NCBI RefSeq assembly: GCF_003991585.1 | Contig: NZ_PQSP01000005.1 | Location: forward strand, 152,385 to 216,384 | Origin: Saezia sanguinis | GTDB lineage: Bacteria; Pseudomonadota; Gammaproteobacteria; Burkholderiales; Burkholderiaceae_C | DNA length: 64,000 bases | Direction of reading: 5' to 3' | In this document: piece by piece, positions 36,225 through 45,460 of the stretch | How the letters are laid out: each line of letters begins with the position of its first letter | How positions within the stretch are numbered: the first letter of the stretch is position 1 | Program-made: the position numbers and the translations under genes | The notes under the pieces: generated by a model | Database searches by the model: none | What the model was told of the DNA's origin: nothing | Seen by the model: the letters and a program-made list of their open reading frames with translations, nothing else

Positions 36225-37403
36225 TTACCATGGCGCAATTCCGAGAATACGGGCGGCCTCCAGCGCTGCTTCCTGGGCAGCGTTGAGCCGGGTCGCGGTG
36301 ATGGTCAGATGCCCCATTTTGCGTCCCGGGCGGGCCTCGGCTTTTCCGTAGAGGTGAAGGTGTGCTCCGGGAATGGCTAAAATTCTGTCCCATGCCGGGC
36401 AGCGTTGCTCACCTTTTGAGGTCAGCCACAAGTCTCCGAGCAGGTTGAGCATGACAGCGCTGGAATGCTGTTTGGGGTCGACCAGCGGCAGGCCTGCCAA
36501 TGTGCGGACCTGCGCTTCAAACTGGGAGCAGTAGCAGCCGTCAATGGTCCAGTGGCCCGAGTTGTGCGGGCGCGGCGCCATTTCGTTGGCAACCAGCACG
36601 TTGTTTTCGAGTACAAAAAATTCCACACACAGCACACCGACGAATTCCATGGTCTGTGCCAGTTTTTTGGCGGCATCAAACGCTTCTTTTTGCAAGGAAA
36701 GTGGCAACCAGTTTTGGTCCCACGAGACTTCTGTCACGGCCAGTATGCCCTGGCGGTGTAGATTGCGCTGAACCGGAAAATGGATGCTTTTTCCGTCGTG
36801 TCCGCGGGCGACCATGACGGAAATTTCGTACGCCAGCGGCATCTTTTTTTCCAGTACGCAGGAGATCTGGTTCATCTGCTGCCAGGCCGTGGCAAGTTCG
36901 GCCGCGTTTTCGACAACTGCTTGGCCTTTACCGTCATATCCCTGGGTTGTGGTTTTTAAGATGCCGGGAAATAGCCGGTTATCAATATCGGCCAGATCCT
37001 CTGCCTTGTTGATGATGGCGTGCGGAGCACACAGAACCCCGCTTTTGCGGAAATAGGCTTTTTCTGTGGCGCGGTTCTGGCAGATGGCTACGGCCTGCGC
37101 TCCAGGAGCAACGGAAATGTGCTGAGACAGGGTTTCAAGCGCCTGCGCCGGAACGTTTTCAAATTCGGTAGTAACCGCTGCGCAGATTTTCGCCAGTTGC
37201 TGCAAACCGGCCGGGTCGGTATAGGCGGTGCGGATATGGTGGTGTGAAATGCCGCCCGCAGGGCTGTCAGCGGTTTCGTCCAGCACGGCTGTGCGGTAAC
37301 CCATGCTTTGTGCCGCATGGACAAACATGCGGCCAAGCTGGCCGCCTCCCATGACGCCAAGGGTGGCATCTGGTTCTATGAAATGGGGCCGAGGCTTTTT
37401 CAT
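36225..37403 (-). CDS. purK: 5-(carboxyamino)imidazole ribonucleotide synthase PurK
   Basis: ATP-grasp enzyme that carboxylates aminoimidazole ribonucleotide in purine synthesis. 392 aa. The N-terminal GVMGGGQLGRMFVHAAQSMG (about 13-32) is the PurK nucleotide-fold signature. ATP-grasp elements include ILKTTTQGYDGKGQAVV (about 150-166), GVLCVEFFVL and NEMAPRPHNSGHWTIDGC (about 273-290), and SQFEAQVRTLAGLPL. Lies 21 bp after purE. Full length, no defects seen. Confidence 0.95.
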   Translation of the reverse strand: MKKPRPHFIEPDATLGVMGGGQLGRMFVHAAQSMGYRTAVLDETADSPAGGISHHHIRTAYTDPAGLQQLAKICAAVTTEFENVPAQALETLSQHISVAPGAQAVAICQNRATEKAYFRKSGVLCAPHAIINKAEDLADIDNRLFPGILKTTTQGYDGKGQAVVENAAELATAWQQMNQISCVLEKKMPLAYEISVMVARGHDGKSIHFPVQRNLHRQGILAVTEVSWDQNWLPLSLQKEAFDAAKKLAQTMEFVGVLCVEFFVLENNVLVANEMAPRPHNSGHWTIDGCYCSQFEAQVRTLAGLPLVDPKQHSSAVMLNLLGDLWLTSKGEQRCPAWDRILAIPGAHLHLYGKAEARPGRKMGHLTITATRLNAAQEAALEAARILGIAPW

Positions 37404-37424
37404 TTTGGATTCTTTGCTTTGGTA

Positions 37425-37931
37425 TTATTCGAGGGGAGGCAAAGTCATGGCGCGTGCGGCTTCGGTCTGCCGGCTGCGGAAGGCTTCAAGTTGTTGTTTT
37501 AATTGGGGCTGGTCTGTCGCCAGCATGGCAACGGCAAACAGGGCGGCATTTGCGGCGCCTGCTTCACCAATGGCAAAAGTCGCTACAGGGATGCCTTTGG
37601 GCATTTGCACAATGGAGTGCAGAGAATCCACACCTCGCAGGTATTTGCTGGCAACTGGAACACCCAGCACGGGGACGGTGGTTTTGGCTGCCAGCATGCC
37701 GGGCAGGTGGGCTGCGCCGCCGGCCCCGGCAATAATGGCTTTCAGGCCGCGGCTGGTGGCATCTTCAGCATAGGTGAACATGTCGTCGGGCATGCGGTGC
37801 GCCGAAACAACCCGGGTTTCGTAGGCAATGCCAAAATCGCTGAGAATACGGGCCGCATGGCTCATGGTTTCCCAGTCGCTGTTGGAGCCCATGACTATGC
37901 CGATTTGGGGAGGAGGGATTTTGGTCATCAT
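37425..37931 (-). CDS. purE: N5-carboxyaminoimidazole ribonucleotide mutase PurE
   Basis: Isomerises N5-CAIR to CAIR, the step after PurK. 168 aa. Signatures are [14 protein letters not shown] (11-24), [15 protein letters not shown] (near 42), [16 protein letters not shown] (near 66) and [20 protein letters not shown]. PurE and PurK paired means the class I bacterial route. Start ATG 37931; the frame runs from a weak ribosome site. The upstream 172 bp before cnoX shows no PurR box that I can support. Confidence 0.95.
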   Translation of the reverse strand: MMTKIPPPQIGIVMGSNSDWETMSHAARILSDFGIAYETRVVSAHRMPDDMFTYAEDATSRGLKAIIAGAGGAAHLPGMLAAKTTVPVLGVPVASKYLRGVDSLHSIVQMPKGIPVATFAIGEAGAANAALFAVAMLATDQPQLKQQLEAFRSRQTEAARAMTLPPLE

Positions 37932-38103
37932 GATGTTGAGTATGTACGAAAAACGGAGCGTAGGGTTTGAATTTTAACGAACTGCCCCCATTTGTTGCCA
38001 GTCAAGGTTGTTTTTTTGCCTCTGGTAAACGACAGAATGCAAATATCATCTATCATTCGGTGAAATTAATCACACAGTGGCATTGCCGGAAATATGAAGA
38101 ATC

Positions 38104-39051
38104 ATGATTGATGTGACAATAGAAAATTTTGAGGCGGAAGTGATTGCCGCCTCTATGACGACACCTGTTTTGGTGGATTTCTGGGCACCATGGTGTGGGC
38201 CTTGCAAGTCTTTAGGGCCGATTCTGGAGAAAGTGGAGGCAGAGTATGCCGGGCGCTTCAAACTGGTCAAGATTGATACCGATGCACAGCCGCAACTGGC
38301 GCAGGCGTTTGGCATTCGCAGTATTCCGACGGTGATTCTGCTTGTCGGCGGGCAGCCGGTGGATGGTTTTGCCGGGGCGCTTCCCGAAGGGCAGGTCAAG
38401 GCTTTTCTGGATAAACATGTGCCCAGCGAAGAGGATATGCAGATACAAGCCAATGCGCAGGAGGCTGCCGAGCTGGCTGAATCAGGGGATATGGAAGCCG
38501 CGCTGGAGCGTTTCCAGGAAGCGCTGGCAGTCAACCCGGCAGACGATGAGATGCGCTGCAAGTATGTGGAGCTGTTGCTGCAACTGGGGAAAACGGAGCA
38601 GGCGCGCCAGGCATGGGAGCCGTTGGCTCCTTTGGTGACGGCCGGTGGAACGCTGGCAGCACGGCCGATGGCGCTGGATGTATGGCTGAAGGCGCAGGAA
38701 GCGGATGCGGTGGCTCCTGCATTTGAGCAGTTGCAGGCTGCTATTGCTGCCAATAAAAGGGATTTTGACGCCCGTTTGGCCTTGGCACAACGCTGGCTTG
38801 TACAGGGTGAAAGGGTCAAAGCACTGGACGAGTTGCTTGAAATCATCATGCGGGATAAGAACTGGAATGATGGCGCGGCCCGCAAAGTTTATGTGGGGAT
38901 TCTGGAACTGATGGCGCCGCAGCAGGTTTCGCCCGCTACGCCTGCTGCCAAGCAGGGGGCAATTGCGTTGGAGCGGCAGGAGCAGCAACTGGATCCCCAG
39001 CAAAAGCTGGTTGCCGATTATCGCCGCCGGCTGAGCATGGCGCTGAATTGA
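38104..39051 (+). CDS. cnoX: thioredoxin domain/TPR protein CnoX (YbbN)
   Basis: Chaperedoxin that protects substrates under oxidative or chlorine stress and hands them to GroEL/DnaK in E. coli. 315 aa. An N-terminal thioredoxin fold (1-108) has the full active site WCGPC, Cys31 and Cys34, and the cis-Pro loop SIPTVIL. The rest is TPR helices (about 115-290), with EAAELAESGDMEAALERFQE the first repeat. E. coli CnoX lacks the first active Cys, so this one may be redox-active (inference). Start ATG 38104. Followed by a terminator. Confidence 0.88.
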   Translation: MIDVTIENFEAEVIAASMTTPVLVDFWAPWCGPCKSLGPILEKVEAEYAGRFKLVKIDTDAQPQLAQAFGIRSIPTVILLVGGQPVDGFAGALPEGQVKAFLDKHVPSEEDMQIQANAQEAAELAESGDMEAALERFQEALAVNPADDEMRCKYVELLLQLGKTEQARQAWEPLAPLVTAGGTLAARPMALDVWLKAQEADAVAPAFEQLQAAIAANKRDFDARLALAQRWLVQGERVKALDELLEIIMRDKNWNDGAARKVYVGILELMAPQQVSPATPAAKQGAIALERQEQQLDPQQKLVADYRRRLSMALN

Positions 39052-39078
39052 ACAGCAATACGAGACCTGGAAAATGAA

Positions 39079-39108
39079 ACGGCGGCTTTTAGGCCGCTGT
39101 TTTGTTTT
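39079..39108 (+). terminator. rho-independent terminator after cnoX
   Basis: Eight-base stem 39079-39086 with 39093-39100 (one G-U pair), 6-nt loop, then TTTGTTTT. Located 28 bp after the cnoX stop. Confidence 0.8.
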
Positions 39109-39195
39109 GGGGGGTGGCACTGAGGGCGCTGTTGCAGTGGTTTTTGCGGTTTGATGCTATATTGCATGCTGTATGGGTCAAGTCTACGAATCATC

Positions 39196-40731
39196 ATGAG
39201 CGAAGTGCTTAAAGTTGTGTTGGCAACCGGATGGGGCGTCTATTTACTGGTGCTGGCAATCTGGATTATTCTGGAGAAGCGTTCTCCGCAGGCGACCATC
39301 GGCTGGCTTTTGGCTCTGGGCGGGTTACCCGTGGTTGGGCTGCTGATTTATTATTTTGTCGGGCCCCGCAAACTGAAGCGGCACCGTGTCATGCGTGGTA
39401 TGAGGCGCCAGGTTCTGAGCAGTTACCGCAGCTACTGGAAAGAGCAACTGAAAGTGGCGCAGCAGTTTTATCCGCAGGCAAAGTGTCTGGATGTTTCGCA
39501 ATTGCCGCAGGAGGGAGAGTCGTATGCTGCGCTGATCAGGCAGTTGGATGATCTGCATTTGCCCCACATGCTCAGCCAGCAGGCAAGACAGCTTTCGAGC
39601 ATGGTGTTTGACAGTACCGGGCTGCCGATTTCAATGGCCAGCCATTATCAGTTGCTGGAAGATGGCGGGCAGACCATCGATGCCATTTGTGAAGCAATCC
39701 GGGCGGCGCGCCATACCGTGCATCTGGAATATTACATCTATGAACCTGATGAAACAGGAACCATGCTGCGGGATCTGCTGACGGAGAAAGCGCGTGCAGG
39801 TGTCAAGGTGCGGCTGCTGGTGGACTGGCTGGGGTCCCGCAAAATCACCCGCAAATATATGGCAGCGTTTATTGAAGCCGGCGGAGAACTGGCTTTTTTT
39901 CACCAGGGCGCATTGCGCTGGATTCGCTCTGTCGTGAACATGCGTACGCACCGCAAAATTGTGGTGTGTGATGGTGCTGTGGGGTTTACCGGTGGTGTGA
40001 ATGTGACCGATGAGGAAGACCTGCGACGCAACAGCAATGCCTACCATGACCTGCATTTGAAGTTTGAAGGCCCGGCGGTTTATTGGCTGGAACAGGTTTT
40101 TCTGGAGGACTGGCACTATACGACGGGGGAAGTGCCGCAGGATATTCCTGCGCCGGTTCCTTTGGAGGATGTGCCGCAGGGCAAGGGGATGCAGGTGCAG
40201 GTGATTGCCAGCGGGCCTGATACACCACAAGCACCGATCTGGCGTGCTAAGTTGATGGCGATTAATGCGGCCAGACACAGGGTATGGCTGGTAACACCTT
40301 ATTTTGTGCCAGATGAGCCGGCGTTGTTTGCGTTGTCATCGGCGGCATTGCGCGGGCTGGATGTACGCCTGATGGTGCCGAAAATGAGCGACAGCCTGGT
40401 TGTGACGCTGGCGGCACGTTCCTGGTATGGCGAACTGATGGCCGCCGGCGTGCGCATTTGGGAGTATGGCCCCCGGATGCTGCACAGCAAAACGCTGCTG
40501 GTGGATTGCGAGTACAGTTTTATCGGGACCGATAATTTTGATAACCGCAGTTTTCGCCTGAATTTTGAGGTGGCGGTGCTCAGCTATGAGCATACCGCAG
40601 CGCAGGCGCTGGAGCAGCAGTTTATGCGCGATATGCTCTCAGCCAGGGAGTTGCATGCTTCCGACCTGAAAGTACCGTTTTGGCAGCAGTTGCCTGAGGA
40701 TATTGCCAGGCTGGGCGCCCCTTTGTTGTAA
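39196..40731 (+). CDS. cls: cardiolipin synthase (phospholipase D family)
   Basis: Joins two phosphatidylglycerols to cardiolipin at the inner membrane. 511 aa from ATG 39196 (MSEVLKVVLATGWGVYLL). Two N-terminal helices lie at about 6-26 and 34-55. The first HKD motif is His252, Lys254, Asp259 (HRKIVVCD) with GGVNVTDE after it. The second is His430, Lys432, Asp437 (HSKTLLVD) followed by GTDNFDNRSF. Both catalytic sites are intact. The longer open frame upstream is not family-like. Confidence 0.93.
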   Translation: MSEVLKVVLATGWGVYLLVLAIWIILEKRSPQATIGWLLALGGLPVVGLLIYYFVGPRKLKRHRVMRGMRRQVLSSYRSYWKEQLKVAQQFYPQAKCLDVSQLPQEGESYAALIRQLDDLHLPHMLSQQARQLSSMVFDSTGLPISMASHYQLLEDGGQTIDAICEAIRAARHTVHLEYYIYEPDETGTMLRDLLTEKARAGVKVRLLVDWLGSRKITRKYMAAFIEAGGELAFFHQGALRWIRSVVNMRTHRKIVVCDGAVGFTGGVNVTDEEDLRRNSNAYHDLHLKFEGPAVYWLEQVFLEDWHYTTGEVPQDIPAPVPLEDVPQGKGMQVQVIASGPDTPQAPIWRAKLMAINAARHRVWLVTPYFVPDEPALFALSSAALRGLDVRLMVPKMSDSLVVTLAARSWYGELMAAGVRIWEYGPRMLHSKTLLVDCEYSFIGTDNFDNRSFRLNFEVAVLSYEHTAAQALEQQFMRDMLSARELHASDLKVPFWQQLPEDIARLGAPLL

Positions 40732-40865
40732 AGCCGGGCGGGCGTTTAAAAACGCGAAAAAAGAATCCGGATTTGTGCAAGTGCGGGTTCAAAATATCCT
40801 TGAAGTCTGCGTGCATAAAAAATAATCAGGTGGCAGAATCAGGCCTGAAAGGGCATCATGGCGGC

Positions 40866-41537
40866 ATGAATAGTTCTGATAATATTGATACATTGTTTGA
40901 GTTGAACCGGCAGTGGGCAACCTCGGTTGAAGAAGTCAGGCCCGGTTTTTTTTCCCGCTTGCTAACGCAGCAAAACCCCCAGTATTTATGGATCGGCTGT
41001 TCTGACAGCCGGGTTCCCGCCAATGAAATTGTCGGGCTGGAGTCTGGGGAACTGTTTGTGCACCGTAACATTGCCAATGTGGTGGTGCATTCCGATCTGA
41101 ATTGCCTTTCGGTCATGCAGTTTGCTTTGGAGCAGTTGCATGTCAAACACATCATGGTGGTTGGGCATTACCGTTGCAGTGGCGTGCATGCCGCTTTGCA
41201 TGGCATCCGGATCGGGGTTTCGGACAACTGGCTGCGCCATGTGCAGGATGTGCGTGACCGCCATTGGGATTTGCTCAAGATGATTGAAGATCCGGTGCAG
41301 CAGCACAATGCCTTGTGCGAGCTGAATGTGCTGGAACAGGCTGTGCACGTGTGTGAATCGACTGTGGTGCAGGATGCATGGACGCGCGAACAGGCATTGA
41401 CTGTGCATGGCTGGGTATATGCGCTGCATAACGGCCTGATTCAGGATTTGCGGTTTGCCGTTTCTAATCCGCAACAGATGCAGTCTTCCTATGATGACGT
41501 GCTGGCACTGTTGCGCAAGCGATACGTTAAAGCCTGA
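40866..41537 (+). CDS. can: beta-class carbonic anhydrase
   Basis: Zinc enzyme interconverting CO2 and bicarbonate. 223 aa from ATG 40866 (MNSSDNIDTLFELNRQWATS), the usual length. Zinc ligands are Cys45, His101 and Cys104, with the Asp47/Arg49 dyad in CSDSRVPANE. HYRCSGVHAALHG follows. C-terminal HGWVYALHNGLIQDL is typical of the Can type. The frame runs 31 codons further upstream but without family-like sequence. The ribosome site is weak. Confidence 0.93.
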   Translation: MNSSDNIDTLFELNRQWATSVEEVRPGFFSRLLTQQNPQYLWIGCSDSRVPANEIVGLESGELFVHRNIANVVVHSDLNCLSVMQFALEQLHVKHIMVVGHYRCSGVHAALHGIRIGVSDNWLRHVQDVRDRHWDLLKMIEDPVQQHNALCELNVLEQAVHVCESTVVQDAWTREQALTVHGWVYALHNGLIQDLRFAVSNPQQMQSSYDDVLALLRKRYVKA

Positions 41538-41678
41538 ATTGTGCACCCTGCTTGTGTTTCGGTCTGATCGGCTGATCAGATGACATGGCCATGGTAAATG
41601 TTGTGCGAAATCATCGACTATTTTCAATTGTGTGTTGATCAGGCATGATGTTAGCTTTGGCTATTGTGAGTTAAGAGT

Positions 41679-42770
41679 ATGTCGAGCAAGTTCTGGAGTG
41701 ATACGGTTAAGGTGCTTAATCCTTATGTGCCTGGGGAGCAGCCTCAGGGGGAACAGGTGATTAAGCTCAACACCAACGAGAATCCGTATCCTCCTTCACC
41801 TTTGGTGCAGCAGGCGCTGTTAAAGGCTATTGGCCCGGATGGGGCTGCGTTGCGCCTGTATCCCAATGCAGAATCTACCGGGGTCAGGGCCGAGCTGGCA
41901 CGCTACCACCAGGTGTTGCCGGAGCAGGTGTTTTTGGGGAATGGTTCCGATGAGGTGCTGGGGCATATTTTTCAGGGGCTGCTTAAACACAAGGACCCGG
42001 TACTGTTCCCGGATGTGACATACAGCTTCTACACGGTATATTGCGGTCTGTTCGGAATTGAGTATGAAAAGATTCCGGTGACAGAGGATTATGAAGTCCA
42101 TGTGGATGATTTTCTGCGTCCTGAGCGTCGTGCCAATGGCGGGATTGTGATTGTCAATCCGAATGCGCCTACAGGCATTGCTTTGCCTGTCAGTGAAATT
42201 ACACGGCTGGTTGAGGGCAATCCGCAGTCCGTGGTGGTGGTGGACGAGGCCTACATTGATTATGGTGGCGAATCGGTTATTCCTCTGGTGCAAAAATATC
42301 CCAATTTGCTGGTGGTGCGTACATTCTCCAAATCACGTGCCCTGGCCGGGTTGCGCATTGGTTATGCAGTAGGTGACCGTATGCTGATAGAGGCGCTGGA
42401 GCGGGTGAAAAACAGTTTTAACTCGTACCCGGTGGATTGTCTGGCACAGGTGGCCGCGCTGGCTTCGATACAGGACAATGATTATTTTGAACAGCGTAAA
42501 AATGCGGTAATTGCCAGTCGGGACCAGTTGCGCCGCGATTTACAGCAACTGGGGTTCGTGGTGTTGCCCTCGGCAACCAATTTTATTTTTGCTTCACATC
42601 CCAAAGTTCAGGCGTCTGCGCTGGCGGCTGAATTGAAGCAGCGCAAAATTCTGGTCAGGCACTTTAAAGCACCTCGTATTGATCAATTTTTACGCATTTC
42701 GATTGGTACGCAGCAGGAGTGCGATGCTTTGGTGGCTGCATGCCGTGATATTGTGAAGTTCAGTGCCTGA
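41679..42770 (+). CDS. hisC: histidinol-phosphate aminotransferase
   Basis: PLP enzyme of histidine synthesis (imidazole-acetol-phosphate to histidinol phosphate). 363 aa. The PLP-binding Lys is Lys218 in TFSKSRALAGLRIGYA. Supporting motifs are NTNENPYPPSP (31-41), GNGSDEVL (88-95), NPNAPTG and VVDEAYIDY (about 187-195). It is isolated from other his genes, so it may be a second HisC copy or also serve aromatic amino acids, as some stand-alone copies do (inference). Confidence 0.93.
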   Translation: MSSKFWSDTVKVLNPYVPGEQPQGEQVIKLNTNENPYPPSPLVQQALLKAIGPDGAALRLYPNAESTGVRAELARYHQVLPEQVFLGNGSDEVLGHIFQGLLKHKDPVLFPDVTYSFYTVYCGLFGIEYEKIPVTEDYEVHVDDFLRPERRANGGIVIVNPNAPTGIALPVSEITRLVEGNPQSVVVVDEAYIDYGGESVIPLVQKYPNLLVVRTFSKSRALAGLRIGYAVGDRMLIEALERVKNSFNSYPVDCLAQVAALASIQDNDYFEQRKNAVIASRDQLRRDLQQLGFVVLPSATNFIFASHPKVQASALAAELKQRKILVRHFKAPRIDQFLRISIGTQQECDALVAACRDIVKFSA

Positions 42771-42882
42771 TTTTTCGGCTGACTTTGGAGGTTTTCCACG
42801 CCCTTGTGTCTGGCAGGGTTGCCATTGCCTGCCGTTATTCGCCCGGTAGTTATTTTTTAATTATGGAGTTGCCTGTCATCAG

Positions 42883-42910
42883 TTGCATTTCGAGAGACTT
42901 GCGGCATAAT
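42883..42910 (+). promoter_or_regulatory. candidate promoter of the universal stress protein gene
   Basis: TTGCAT (42883-42888), a 16-bp spacer and CATAAT (42905-42910), about 50 bp before the start codon. An unrelated GGCAGG/CCTGCC hairpin (42812-42833) without T-run follows hisC. Confidence 0.4.
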
Positions 42911-42960
42911 CAGAATAAAGAAAATAATCAAAAGACCTCACATAAAAAAGGAGCACAAAC

Positions 42961-43383
42961 ATGAAAATTTTATTACCTGTGGATGGAAGCCCGTTCACTC
43001 AGAAAATGCTGGAGTATGTGGTCTCCGCTACCGCTCCTTTCAACAAAGAGCATGAATTTGTGGTGATGACAGTCGTGACGCCACTGCTGCCACAGGCTGC
43101 AGGTATGTTGGGCAAAGAGGCAGTGGATGATTATTACCGCGAAACGGCGGACAAAGTGTTGCAGCCGGCCCTTAAAGTGCTTCAGGACAAGGGCTACAAA
43201 CACAGTGGTGGTTTTAAGATTGGGTATGTCAGTGAGGCTTTGCCTGAGGAGGCTACTGAAGGCGGCTACGGCCTGGTGGTGATGGGCTCACACGGCCATG
43301 GCGCACTGGGCAACCTGGTTTTGGGTTCGGTGGCTAATGCCATGCTGTCAAAAACCAAAATTCCGGTGCTGCTGATTCGCTGA
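42961..43383 (+). CDS. universal stress protein, UspA family
   Basis: 140-aa single-domain Usp. The N-terminal strand is MKILLPVDGSPFTQKMLEYV. The C-terminal ATP-binding signature is VMGSHGHGALGNLVLGSVAN (G-x2-G-x9-G-S type), then KIPVLLIR. The ATP loop is complete, so it is probably of the nucleotide-binding group. An AAAAAGGAG site precedes ATG 42961, and a strong terminator follows the stop. Confidence 0.93.
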   Translation: MKILLPVDGSPFTQKMLEYVVSATAPFNKEHEFVVMTVVTPLLPQAAGMLGKEAVDDYYRETADKVLQPALKVLQDKGYKHSGGFKIGYVSEALPEEATEGGYGLVVMGSHGHGALGNLVLGSVANAMLSKTKIPVLLIR

Positions 43384-43405
43384 CACTTGGCGGTTTCTGT
43401 TCATT

Positions 43406-43438
43406 AAAGCCTTTGCTGTTCATGCAAAGGCTTTTTTG
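43406..43438 (+). terminator. rho-independent terminator after the universal stress protein gene
   Basis: Perfect 11-bp stem (43406-43416 with 43424-43434), 7-nt loop, followed by TTTTG. It starts 22 bp after the stop and abuts the end of the convergent FAH-family gene. Confidence 0.88.
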
Positions 43439-43439
43439 T

Positions 43440-44447
43440 TTAAAGAGGGATGGTTTTGTGGTCCGTGGTGCCAGCCGGGGGCGGCAGGTCCGCTGAGATG
43501 GCGGCTGGTTGCTGTGCGGCTTTCAATGAGATGGTGCCAAAGAGCGGCAGACCATCCTTGCCTTTGATCTCAACGCGCAGCGTATCCCCAGGCTGCAGAT
43601 AGGGGGTAGATGCCTGTTGATGGTCGAGCTGCTCCCAGTGGCGTTTGAGTGCAATGGATGTATAACCTTTGGCTTTATCACTGTGCAGAACCGGTCCGGT
43701 ACACAGAATTGTGCCTGCGGCAATGCGGTGCGCCTGACTGGCACAGGACAGCAGCTCACCGAATGAGAATGCGAGCGCATCATCTGTCGGGCAACGGGCG
43801 ATAACCTGGTTATTGAGGAATATGTCCAGGCGCAGGTGTGTTTTCCCCTGATGCCAGTTGTCTTGCAGTTCATCCGGCGTAATGACCACGGGGCTGAATA
43901 CCGTCATGGGCTGGTTCTGAAAGCCGGCATTTTCTGCCAGATGCAGTGATGCGGATGCACTGTTTGTCACGATATGGGTGGCCAGCATCAACAGGCGCAC
44001 ACTCTCGGCGGCAGCTTCTGTGTGGGTGTTGCATGGAATGTCGTCGGTAATGCATGCCAGGCCGGCGCCAAAATCAGCATCGCGCTGCAACACATGGTTT
44101 GGGATGATGGTGTTTTGTGCAACAAAGCTGTTGCTGCTGGCCGCGATGATTTGGGGGCGGGCCTGTTCATCCAGAACACGTGCGTACAGATTGCCAAATA
44201 GATAATCTGTCGGGCGCGGCAGCGGAGCCATGCACCGGGCAAGGTCAAAGTCAAAAGCGTGGGGTGCCTTGCCATGGTTGAGCTGCTGGTAGAGTTGCTC
44301 CAGTTGTGGGGCGACAAAGTTCCAGTCGTCCAGCAACTGCTGCATGCGTGTAGCGATGCTGCTGGCATAATGCGCCTGACTGAGGTTTTGTGAAACGACC
44401 ACAAGCTGCCCGTCGCGTGAACCATCCTGATAGGTTGCAAGTTTCAT
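43440..44447 (-). CDS. fumarylacetoacetate hydrolase family protein with lost metal ligands
   Basis: 335 aa. The N-terminus (KLATYQDGSRDGQLVVVSQ), the middle DWNFVAPQLEQLY and FDFDLARCMAPLPR, and the C-terminal half (TPDELQDNWHQGKTHL, RIAAGTILCTGPVLHSDKAKGY) match a betaproteobacterial FAH-family group that I know well. The metal site normally DFEAE reads DFGAG (Gly127 and Gly129 replace both Glu). The later Asp ligand of the LVND segment is His158. A substrate-side segment between residues 81 and 115 is also shortened. The enzyme is therefore probably inactive as a hydrolase. Start ATG 44447. Convergent with the universal stress protein gene. Confidence 0.8.
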   Translation of the reverse strand: MKLATYQDGSRDGQLVVVSQNLSQAHYASSIATRMQQLLDDWNFVAPQLEQLYQQLNHGKAPHAFDFDLARCMAPLPRPTDYLFGNLYARVLDEQARPQIIAASSNSFVAQNTIIPNHVLQRDADFGAGLACITDDIPCNTHTEAAAESVRLLMLATHIVTNSASASLHLAENAGFQNQPMTVFSPVVITPDELQDNWHQGKTHLRLDIFLNNQVIARCPTDDALAFSFGELLSCASQAHRIAAGTILCTGPVLHSDKAKGYTSIALKRHWEQLDHQQASTPYLQPGDTLRVEIKGKDGLPLFGTISLKAAQQPAAISADLPPPAGTTDHKTIPL

Positions 44448-44572
44448 ACAAAAATAGGGTTAAGCTGAAAAAACGGTTGAACGTGTATTATGTCTCTGAA
44501 GTCAAACAAGTGTGTACATCTGTCTACAATGGTGATGCACTGCCAGATGACATGGCGCCAGGGGGAGCAAAA

Positions 44573-45358
44573 ATGCCACATAACGGATTGTACAAAAAGG
44601 GGGGAACCCGTCGTGATTTCCTGTTAGGAGGGCTGTGCCTGCCGCTGCTGGGAGGTGCCTGCCCGGTATGGGCGCAACAGAGTGGTGCACCGCACTGGAT
44701 GCCGTTGTCCAGAGCGGTTCTGGACTATGAGATGGATGGTTACTGGAATCGCCCGGTATCGGGTGAAGGGCGTATTGACTGGAAATATGACCGGGCCAGC
44801 ACGCTGTATGAGCTGGATTTGACCATTTCAGCCATGATGATGACGTTTTTATACGCAAGCCGTGGCACGGTTGACCCTGCCCAGGGGTTGATTCCTGTGA
44901 GCTACCGTGAAAAGCGCATTGGGCGTGACCGCACGGTGATGATTGACCATGCGGCCAGGGAGGTGCGGTTTAGCTGGAAGCCCCGGGAGGTGAAAGACAT
45001 GCCTGACGGGATTCAGGATGTGACCAGCGTGGTGATGCAAATGACTTTTCTGATGGCCAATGATCTGCAAAAAGCACAGGTCGGGCACAGGTTTAAATTC
45101 CCGGTAGCCCGGATGGGAGAGGTCAAGTTTTGGGACTTTGAGGTGATGGGGCATCCGGTGGTGGAAACCCGGCTTGGGCGTTATACAACATGGCAGGTCA
45201 GGCGTATTCCGCCGGATAACGTGGTGGACAACGATGTCAAAGTCGAGTTCTGGCTGGCACCGGAGTTGTTTTATCTGCCGCTGAAAATGCTGTTTAACAA
45301 GAAGGATGAGGTGCAGTTGTGGGTTTCCTTGCAAAAGATCAGACAGGTGGCCGCCTGA
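44573..45358 (+). CDS. DUF3108 domain protein with Tat-like signal
   Basis: 261 aa from ATG 44573, preceded by a strong GGGGGAG site. The N-terminus has a twin-arginine motif TRRDFLLGG (about 12-20), a hydrophobic core and a cleavage site after VWA (about 34), so export to the periplasm is likely. The mature part is the beta-rich DUF3108 fold: LDYEMDGYWNRPVSGEGRID, a MMMTFLYASRGTV strand, and a closing ELFYLPLKMLF segment. Function unknown. The longer upstream frame is not used. The next gene begins about 100 bp later. Confidence 0.78.
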   Translation: MPHNGLYKKGGTRRDFLLGGLCLPLLGGACPVWAQQSGAPHWMPLSRAVLDYEMDGYWNRPVSGEGRIDWKYDRASTLYELDLTISAMMMTFLYASRGTVDPAQGLIPVSYREKRIGRDRTVMIDHAAREVRFSWKPREVKDMPDGIQDVTSVVMQMTFLMANDLQKAQVGHRFKFPVARMGEVKFWDFEVMGHPVVETRLGRYTTWQVRRIPPDNVVDNDVKVEFWLAPELFYLPLKMLFNKKDEVQLWVSLQKIRQVAA

Positions 45359-45460
45359 TTGCCGAGAATGGCGCCGGAAACAGGTCTTGATGATGGGGGC
45401 TTGAAAAATATGAAATTTCCCGCATTTAATGCTAAGGACATGAATCAAAGGAGCGGTTCA

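Noticed and set aside
37932..38103. Possible 6S RNA or riboswitch in the gap upstream of purE
   Set aside because: Only 172 bp, with no long hairpin with a central bubble and no purine-riboswitch core visible.
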